Source: Treponema sp. (lineage in GTDB: Bacteria; Spirochaetota; Spirochaetia; Treponematales; Breznakiellaceae). From it: DNA of 6,305 bases. Under the pieces are notes generated by a model, which did not search any database, was not told the DNA's origin, and worked only from the letters and a program-made list of their open reading frames with translations. The DNA is taken from positions 1 through 6,305 of the forward strand of contig JAISTO010000103.1 of the NCBI GenBank assembly GCA_031272575.1. The letters are read 5' to 3'. This document shows, piece by piece, positions 1-3,889 of this stretch (its first letter is position 1; each line of letters starts with the position of its first letter). Both the position numbers and the translations under genes were made by a program.

Positions 1-4
1 ATAA

Positions 5-40
5 AATTCGCGTTCATTAGCATAATTCGCGGTTAAATTC
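5..40. repeat. AT-rich short direct repeat cluster
   Basis: The octamer AATTCGCG occurs at 5-12 and again at 24-31, a 19-bp period. A degenerate copy (CATTAGCA, 15-22) lies between them and another ATTC follows at 37-40, so related units recur about every 9-10 bp. The patch is AT-rich, in sharp contrast to the GC-rich genes beside it. No reading frame covers it. It resembles the short intergenic repeat blocks built on ATTCGCG/ATTAGCG-type words that I remember from environmental bacterial genomes, but I cannot confirm a match. It could also be a stack of binding sites on one face of the helix. Confidence 0.5.
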
Positions 41-64
41 TTAAAATCCTGTTTCTTCAGAGTG

Positions 65-91
65 GGCTAAAGATATGGGACAAGTTTAGCC
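65..91. repeat. Inverted repeat downstream of ftsY
   Basis: GGCTAAA at 65-71 and TTTAGCC at 85-91 form a perfect 7-bp inverted repeat around a 13-nt loop. It lies about 75 bp beyond the ftsY stop codon on the minus strand. In RNA it would form a hairpin, but neither strand has a proper U-run after it (only TTT, then G, on the plus strand). It is therefore at best a weak terminator for the ftsY transcript. Two G-tracts (95-101 and 104-109) follow directly. The rest of 92-164 shows nothing I can name. Confidence 0.35.
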
Positions 92-164
92 TTTGGGGGG
101 GTAGGGGGGTCACGAAAGAATCTCGTCACTCCGCGGCTTGGGAACGGGACCGAGCGGCACCGCC

Positions 165-1052
165 CTAACGCGAAGGCGTAATGCCGGCAAAAGCTTCCGT
201 GTAGGCCTTTGCGTCGAAGGCGCGGATGTCCCCGTAGGTTTCGCCGGTGCACAAAAACACTACGCCGAGTTTGAGTTCCTTTGCCAGCGAAAACACAACG
301 CCCCCCTTCGCGCCCGAATCGTACTTGGTCAGGATAACCCCGTCCAGTTTGACCGCGCCGCTGAAGGTCTCGGCCTGCGCGAACGCGTTTCGCCCGGCCG
401 TCGCATCGAGCACGAGCCAGTTGAAGCAGGGCGCGCCCGCGGCCTTCGTTTCGAGCACCCGGCCTATCTTGCGCAGTTCCTCGACGAGACTCGCCTTCGT
501 GTGCATGCGCCCTGCCGTATCCGCGATGATGACGTCGCCGCGGCCCGCTTTCGCCGCGTCTGCCGCGTCAAAAAGGACGGCCCCGGGGTCCCCGCCCCGC
601 TCATGCGACACTACCCGGACCCCCAGCCGCTCCCCATGAATGCGCAACTGCTCGGCGGCGGCGGCCCGGAAGGTGTCCGCGGCGGCAAGGATGGGTCTGC
701 GCCCCCCGGCCAAAAAGTGCGCGGCCAGTTTTGCCGCGGTCGTGGTCTTGCCAACGCCGTTTACCCCGAGCAACAGCACCGCCGCCAGATTCCCGGCCGG
801 GGGGAAGGGCCGCGGAGCGCGCGCCTGCGCCAGCAGGCCCTCCAGCAGCCCCGCGAGAAGCCCCCGCGCGCCCTCGCTCGTCGTCACCTTTTCTTTTTTG
901 CAGAGCCCCCTCAGCGATTCCGTCACCTCGAAAGCGAGGGACGCGCCGAAATCTCCCTCGACGAGCAGGTCCGCCAGATCGTCGAACACCTCGTCGTCGA
1001 GAAGTTTTTGGGGGGAGAAAAATGATTTTATCCGCGCCGAAAATGGAATCAT
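165..1052 (-). CDS. ftsY: Signal recognition particle receptor FtsY (NG-domain GTPase)
   Basis: FtsY docks SRP-bound ribosomes at the inner membrane. It pairs with Ffh in a twinned GTPase complex and hands nascent membrane proteins to SecYEG. At 295 residues this is an NG-only form without the long acidic A domain of the E. coli protein. A helical N domain (about residues 5-80) is followed by the G domain: P-loop GVNGVGKT (96-103), DTFRAAAAEQL (126-136), DTAGR (178-182), DATAGRNA (216-223), TKYD (242-245) and CTGE (268-271). These differ from the usual DATTGQNA, TKLDGTAKGG and GxGE, which may be clade-specific. The start ATG has AAAGGA 5 nt upstream (1058-1063), overlapping the stop codon of the upstream exported-protein gene, so the two are probably co-transcribed and translationally coupled. 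Ffh has an additional M domain, which is absent here, so the FtsY assignment is firm. Confidence 0.95.
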   Translation of the reverse strand: MIPFSARIKSFFSPQKLLDDEVFDDLADLLVEGDFGASLAFEVTESLRGLCKKEKVTTSEGARGLLAGLLEGLLAQARAPRPFPPAGNLAAVLLLGVNGVGKTTTAAKLAAHFLAGGRRPILAAADTFRAAAAEQLRIHGERLGVRVVSHERGGDPGAVLFDAADAAKAGRGDVIIADTAGRMHTKASLVEELRKIGRVLETKAAGAPCFNWLVLDATAGRNAFAQAETFSGAVKLDGVILTKYDSGAKGGVVFSLAKELKLGVVFLCTGETYGDIRAFDAKAYTEAFAGITPSR

Positions 1053-1061
1053 ACCGTTCCT

Positions 1062-1859
1062 TTATGGGGCAGAGGCCCGCATACGCTGCCTGATGCCGTC
1101 ACTTATCCATCCAAGGATTACCTCGATGCGCTTCCGTATCGCGGAGGGGATATTGATTCGCGACGATATGAAGCCGGACACGTCCGCCCCCGCGACACTG
1201 TAGACCAGCACCCCCTCGTCCAGAATCTCGAGGTACAAGTGCGCGGCGAACGCTTCTTCTTTCATAACAGGGAAAAGCATATAGGTGATCGTTTTAGTAT
1301 TGTAGAGACCGTAAAGAATTCCCCGCCCCGAAGCGCGTATGTCCGCCCGATAGTACGTGTTGCCGAAGTTGGCATCCTTCAGGCGGAGGTACAAGACCTG
1401 GGACGCGGGGAGCACCGCCGCGTCAGGAAGGTCTGGAAGCGCCGCGCCGCCGTTTTTCTCCGACACACGCGAGGCCTCCTCGAAAAGCGCGACATTTTTG
1501 TCGCGGGAGGCGGAGTGATAGACACGGCCTTTAAGTGAACTGATTTTTCCAAGCACATTGTACAGATTGACCGTTTTCAGCGCGCTGCCCGTATAGGGTA
1601 TCAGCGCAAGGGCCTCGACACAGTGATTGGGATGCCGCGCCAGCACCGGACCGAGCAAGTCTATGCCGGAGCCCGCGGCAGGAAGAACGAGCAGTTCTTT
1701 TTGCGACTCCACCGAGCGTATCAGGCCGCCTTGAGCAAAAACCTGCTCCCGGCTGCTTTTCGGCAGCCCGGGAAAAAGCACATCAAAAGACCGCGCAGGG
1801 AGGCTCTCGCAGAGCACAGAAAAAAACAGAGACGCAGCGAGCAGTATGCATTTTTTCAT
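1062..1859 (-). CDS. Exported protein of unknown function, upstream of ftsY
   Basis: This 265-residue protein has a typical signal peptide: MKK, a hydrophobic stretch at residues 5-16, then a polar region, with likely cleavage near residue 22. The Cys at 17 follows SVL, so it does not fit a lipobox well. The mature part is mixed alpha/beta with no motif I recognise. It ends in an amphipathic, Arg-rich stretch (about 241-263). It has the look of a spirochaete-restricted conserved protein (possibly the group catalogued as DUF6675, from memory and unverified), acting in the periplasm or at the envelope. The frame stays open 19 codons further upstream. I chose the ATG at 1859 because the signal peptide starts there and a strong promoter ends 6 nt before it. 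There is no Shine-Dalgarno site, which fits a leaderless mRNA. Its stop codon overlaps the ftsY ribosome binding site. Confidence 0.85.
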   Translation of the reverse strand: MKKCILLAASLFFSVLCESLPARSFDVLFPGLPKSSREQVFAQGGLIRSVESQKELLVLPAAGSGIDLLGPVLARHPNHCVEALALIPYTGSALKTVNLYNVLGKISSLKGRVYHSASRDKNVALFEEASRVSEKNGGAALPDLPDAAVLPASQVLYLRLKDANFGNTYYRADIRASGRGILYGLYNTKTITYMLFPVMKEEAFAAHLYLEILDEGVLVYSVAGADVSGFISSRINIPSAIRKRIEVILGWISDGIRQRMRASAP

Positions 1860-1865
1860 ACAACA

Positions 1866-1894
1866 AGTATAGCGCAAACACGGAAAAATATCAA
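1866..1894 (-). promoter_or_regulatory. Sigma70-type promoter for the exported protein-ftsY operon
   Basis: On the minus strand, TTGATA (1894-1889) and TATACT (1871-1866) are separated by exactly 17 bp. Each box matches the consensus at 5 of 6 bases. Only 6 nt separate the -10 box from the ATG at 1859, so transcription should begin at or within a base or two of the A of the start codon. This predicts a leaderless mRNA and explains the absence of a Shine-Dalgarno sequence. Confidence 0.65.
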
Positions 1895-1912
1895 GGCGGC
1901 CACGCCCCCTTG
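1892..1912. promoter_or_regulatory. Imperfect palindrome between divergent -35 boxes (candidate operator)
   Basis: The arms CAAGGCGG (1892-1899) and CCCCCTTG (1905-1912) pair at 7 of 8 positions around the 5-bp centre CCACG. The palindrome overlaps the minus-strand -35 box (1889-1894) at one end and the plus-strand -35 box (1910-1915) at the other. A dimeric regulator bound here could control both divergent operons. This is inference from position and symmetry alone; a chance palindrome in GC-rich DNA is possible. Confidence 0.28.
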
Positions 1913-1938
1913 TCATTCCCCGCCTGTTATGCTACCAT
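1910..1938 (+). promoter_or_regulatory. Promoter for the 89-residue protein-tsaE-tsaB operon
   Basis: TTGTCA (1910-1915, 5 of 6 consensus) and TACCAT (1933-1938, 4 of 6) are 17 bp apart. A TG dinucleotide at 1930-1931 gives an extended -10. The ATG at 1948 is only 9 nt beyond the -10 box. The 5' leader would be 0-3 nt, and the intervening bases are C-rich with no Shine-Dalgarno match. Confidence 0.45.
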
Positions 1939-1947
1939 CCCCCCGTT

Positions 1948-2217
1948 ATGAAGATACGCGCGATCCGCGGCTTGGTCCGCAAGGACACGCCGATTTATTA
2001 CCAAATGCGGTACTCCGGCATCGCGGAGCTGGAACTGGCCGGCGGCGGCGCGCCTCTATGCGCCGAAGTTGATTTCACGGTCGAGACCGCGCCCGCGGGC
2101 GGCAAGACCGTCACCATAACCCGCGTCGGGGCAGTTGACTATCCGCTCGTGCCCCTCAGAAAGGCGCTTGCCGCGTTTGTCCGCGCGCTGGACGCGGAAG
2201 GGGGCCTCCCTGTTTGA
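1948..2217 (+). CDS. Small conserved-looking protein of unknown function before tsaE
   Basis: The product has 89 residues. I do not recognise a family. It starts with a basic segment (MKIRAIRGLVRKD), continues with alternating hydrophobic and polar residues that suggest a small beta-rich domain (about 15-65), and ends in an Ala/Leu-rich helix (about 68-83). There is no signal peptide or membrane segment, so it is probably cytoplasmic. Codon use is as GC-rich as its neighbours, and it is the first gene of a tight operon with tsaE and tsaB, overlapping the probable tsaE start by 8 nt. That supports a real gene, perhaps linked to tRNA modification or merely co-transcribed. The start at 1948 is set by the promoter directly in front; no Shine-Dalgarno site is present. 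Confidence 0.75.
   Translation: MKIRAIRGLVRKDTPIYYQMRYSGIAELELAGGGAPLCAEVDFTVETAPAGGKTVTITRVGAVDYPLVPLRKALAAFVRALDAEGGLPV
2198..2204 (+). promoter_or_regulatory. Ribosome binding site that points to a CTG start for tsaE
   Basis: The purine run AAGGGGG (2198-2204, preceded by GG) lies 5 nt before an in-frame CTG at 2210. No ATG or GTG stands near the expected tsaE N-terminus. The alternatives are TTG codons at 2135, 2168 and 2177. The closest purine-rich match to those (AGAAAGG, 2158-2164) is 3 nt from TTG 2168 and 12 nt from TTG 2177, both poor spacings. Confidence 0.45.
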
Positions 2218-2650
2218 GACGCGCTCCTCCTCGCCGGAGGAAACGGCCGCGGCCGGGGCGCGCCTCGCCGCGCTCGTGGGGCCGGGCACGGTGCTCGCGC
2301 TCTCAGGCCCCCTCGGGGCGGGCAAGACCTGCCTCACCGCGGGGCTTGCGCGGGCGCTGGGGGTGCGCGAGACCGTCACCAGCCCCAGTTACGCCCTCAT
2401 CCAGGAGTACGAGGCCCGCGGCAAAGCGGGCGCCCTGCCCTTCTATCATATTGACGCGTACCGTCTTTCCGGCGAGGATGACTTTTACAGCACCGGCGGC
2501 GAGGAACTGCTCTACGGCAAGGGGGTCTCGGTGATCGAGTGGCCCGAACGGATAGGGGCGGCCCTGCCCGCCGAGGCGATCAGGGTGACCATCACCATAG
2601 AGGATGATGACATGAGGCGCATACAGGCGGTCTTCCCGGAGGAAGCATGA
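2210..2650 (+). CDS. tsaE: tRNA t6A biosynthesis ATPase TsaE
   Basis: TsaE (YjeE/YdiB family) is the small ATPase that drives the TsaB-TsaD complex through cycles of threonylcarbamoyl transfer to A37 of ANN-reading tRNAs in the cytoplasm. Numbered from the CTG at 2210, the protein has 146 residues. It carries the S-PEET N-terminal motif (8-12), Walker A GPLGAGKT (33-40), the switch-like VTSPSY (56-61), HIDAYRL (80-86) and VIEWPERI (108-115), all expected for the family. With this start the P-loop begins at residue 33, close to about 35 in characterised members. A TTG at 2177 would add 11 residues and one at 2135 would add 25. The exact start is uncertain, the identity is not. The gene overlaps the preceding gene by 8 nt and tsaB by 4 nt (ATGA), which suggests coupled translation. 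Confidence 0.93.
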   Translation: MFETRSSSPEETAAAGARLAALVGPGTVLALSGPLGAGKTCLTAGLARALGVRETVTSPSYALIQEYEARGKAGALPFYHIDAYRLSGEDDFYSTGGEELLYGKGVSVIEWPERIGAALPAEAIRVTITIEDDDMRRIQAVFPEEA

Positions 2651-3360
2651 CCACCCTCGCGATAGACACGGCCACGGAGCTGCTCTCCGTGGCGCTTGGC
2701 GCCGGGGGGCGGGTGCTCAGCCGGCGCGTGGATGCCGGGCTGCGCCATTCGGAACTGCTCATGCCCACGGTGGATGCCCTGCTTGCGGAGGCGGGGATAC
2801 CGCCTGCCGCGCTCGACCTGCTCGCCTGTATGCAGGGGCCCGGCTCCTTCACCGGTGTGCGCATAGGCTTTGCCGCCGTCAAGGGCATCGCGGCCGCGCT
2901 CGGGGTCCCCTACATCGCCGTTCCGACCCTCGACTGCATGGCGCGGCCCTTTGCGGCGGAGGCCGCGCTTGTGGTCCCGGCCATCGACGCAAAGAAAGGC
3001 CGCTTCTTCGCGGGCCTCTACCGCGGGGGAGCGCGGCTCAGCCCCCTGCTCGACGCCGCCCCCGCCGAACTCGCCGCGCTGTGCGCCGAGCATTGCGCGC
3101 CGCGCTCCCCCTTCCCGCTCATCCTCAGCGGCACGGGGGCCCCCCTGCTCGCGCCGCTCCTCGCCGAGTGCCTCCCGCGGGAGGCGGCCCCGGCGCCTGG
3201 CCCCCAATGCCGCCTCTGCGCGAAGGGCTGGGCCGAGGAGCTCCTCGCCCTGGCGGAGGAGGCCTTTGCCCGCGAAGGCCCCCCCGCGGAGGAACCAAAG
3301 CCCCTCTACCTCCGCAAAAGCGACGCCGAGTTAAAAGCCGCGCCCGCCGCATCAATCTGA
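2647..3360 (+). CDS. tsaB: tRNA threonylcarbamoyladenosine biosynthesis protein TsaB
   Basis: TsaB is the non-catalytic, actin-like-fold partner of TsaD. The heterodimer, with TsaE, transfers the threonylcarbamoyl group from TC-AMP to tRNA A37. The 237-residue length is normal. The N-terminal half is highly typical: LAIDTATELLSVAL (4-17), RHSE (33-36), then GPGSFTGVRIG (64-74) followed by the KGIAAALGVP segment and TLDCMA. The C-terminus ends in the customary PLYLRKSDAE motif with no fused RimI acetyltransferase. The ATG overlaps the tsaE stop as ATGA and has GGAGGA (2638-2643) 3 nt upstream, so translation is coupled to tsaE. The missing partners TsaC and TsaD must be encoded elsewhere. The 3' end faces a convergent gene with only 7 bp between the stop codons. 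Confidence 0.95.
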   Translation: MTTLAIDTATELLSVALGAGGRVLSRRVDAGLRHSELLMPTVDALLAEAGIPPAALDLLACMQGPGSFTGVRIGFAAVKGIAAALGVPYIAVPTLDCMARPFAAEAALVVPAIDAKKGRFFAGLYRGGARLSPLLDAAPAELAALCAEHCAPRSPFPLILSGTGAPLLAPLLAECLPREAAPAPGPQCRLCAKGWAEELLALAEEAFAREGPPAEEPKPLYLRKSDAELKAAPAASI

Positions 3361-3367
3361 CTATGAA

Positions 3368-3688
3368 TCACCGGCGTTCCCGGCGCGCGATAAAAAAAAG
3401 CAGCGCCATAAAGAGGAGCAGCACCACAGCCACCACGATGACCGGCGCCATGCTCCCCTGTTTGACCGGTGTGACCTGTTCGGGGGGAGCATCCGGCAAG
3501 GCGGCGGCCGGGGCCGAAGAGCGCCCCGACAGCAGGATAATCGCGCTTACCCCGAGCGAGAGACCGATCAGCGCCAGCGCGATAAGCGCGGCCCGTCTGA
3601 GGAGCGCGGGGGAACGGGGCGCGAGCGCGAAGTAGATGATCGGCGCCAAAAGCAGGGCCGATACGCAGGTAAGGATGATGGGTACCAT
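3368..3688 (-). CDS. Small predicted membrane protein, three helices
   Basis: From the ATG at 3688 the product has 106 residues. It has three hydrophobic segments: about residues 3-22, 31-52 and 81-100. Segments one and two are joined by a short basic loop (PRSPALLRR). Between segments two and three lies a Pro/Ala-rich stretch of about 28 residues, and the tail is strongly basic (ARRERR). By the positive-inside rule the C-terminus is probably cytoplasmic. I do not recognise a family. Other in-frame starts are ATG 3694 and ATG 3736. The one at 3688 is preferred because an extended -10 box (TGCTACACT) ends exactly 6 nt before it, the same spacing as at other promoters here; the residues gained by starting at 3736 would be translated from sequence upstream of that promoter. 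The gene is monocistronic as seen and convergent with tsaB. Confidence 0.65.
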   Translation of the reverse strand: MVPIILTCVSALLLAPIIYFALAPRSPALLRRAALIALALIGLSLGVSAIILLSGRSSAPAAALPDAPPEQVTPVKQGSMAPVIVVAVVLLLFMALLFFIARRERR

Positions 3689-3694
3689 AGGCAT

Positions 3695-3703
3695 AGTGTA
3701 GCA
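3695..3703 (-). promoter_or_regulatory. Extended -10 promoter for the small membrane protein
   Basis: On the minus strand the sequence reads TGCTACACT, an extended -10 (TGn plus TACACT, 4 of 6). No convincing -35 stands 16-18 bp upstream (TCCTGT or TTCCTG), which extended -10 promoters can tolerate. The -10 box is 6 nt from the ATG at 3688, again predicting a leaderless message. Confidence 0.35.
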
Positions 3704-3729
3704 TGAAAGGCGGCAGAACAGGAAGCCCC

Positions 3730-3759
3730 TTGACACGCACGCGCTTCATGCGCTATACC
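3730..3759 (+). promoter_or_regulatory. Promoter for the aconitase-family hydratase gene
   Basis: A perfect -35 box TTGACA (3730-3735) and TATACC (3754-3759, 4 of 6) are 18 bp apart. Transcription would start near 3766, leaving a leader of about 124 nt before the ATG at 3890. A stable hairpin starts 5 nt after the predicted transcript start, which fits this start-site assignment. Confidence 0.6.
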
Positions 3760-3765
3760 ACAAAC

Positions 3766-3889
3766 AAAAAAAGCGATGCGCCTGGACGTTAATGCGCACC
3801 GCTTGCAAATTGCGAAGAGAGCGCCTCGCAAGAGGCGCGTTCCTGCCTTTACTTTATTATCGGCAGGGAAAAAGGAGACTTGAGAACGC
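3766..3889 (+). promoter_or_regulatory. Structured 5' leader of the hydratase mRNA, candidate cis-acting control element
   Basis: Three hairpins can be drawn. Hairpin 1 (3771-3804): AAGCG-A-TGCGC pairs with GCGCA-C-CGCTT, ten pairs with one A/C mismatch and a 12-nt loop. Hairpin 2 (3821-3838): GCGCCTC pairs with GAGGCGC around a GCAA (GNRA) tetraloop. Hairpin 3 (3840-3869): eight pairs centred on CCTGCC/GGCAGG with an A/U-rich 14-nt loop. The Shine-Dalgarno site AAGGAG (3872-3877) follows, 12 nt from the ATG. Two alternative pairings exist. ATGCGCACC (3792-3800, in the 3' side of hairpin 1) is perfectly complementary to GGTGCGCAT (3892-3900), which starts at the G of the initiation codon. GCGCCT (3778-3783) can replace its copy at 3821-3826 in pairing with AGGCGC (3833-3838). 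No riboswitch class is recognised. Confidence 0.42.

Noticed and set aside
1..60. CRISPR array or attachment site
   Set aside because: The repeat units are only 8 bp with a period of about 9-19 bp, far shorter than CRISPR repeats and spacers. No tRNA or integrase is near.
65..94. ftsY transcription terminator
   Set aside because: The inverted repeat is real, but the stem is only 7 bp, AT-rich, with a 13-nt loop and no U-tract on the minus strand. Kept as an inverted repeat only.
138..1025. Long plus-strand open frame of 295 codons opposite ftsY
   Set aside because: It is exactly antisense to a clear FtsY. Its translation is Arg/Pro-rich with no family features, as expected for shadow frames in GC-rich DNA.
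1860..1916. N-terminal extension of the exported protein by 19 residues to an ATG at 1916
   Set aside because: It would push the signal peptide inward, and it would have to be translated from sequence upstream of and across the strong promoter that ends 6 nt before ATG 1859.
2512..3207. Minus-strand open frame of 231 codons opposite tsaB
   Set aside because: It is a shadow of tsaB. The product is rich in Arg, Gly and Glu with no recognisable domain and no promoter.
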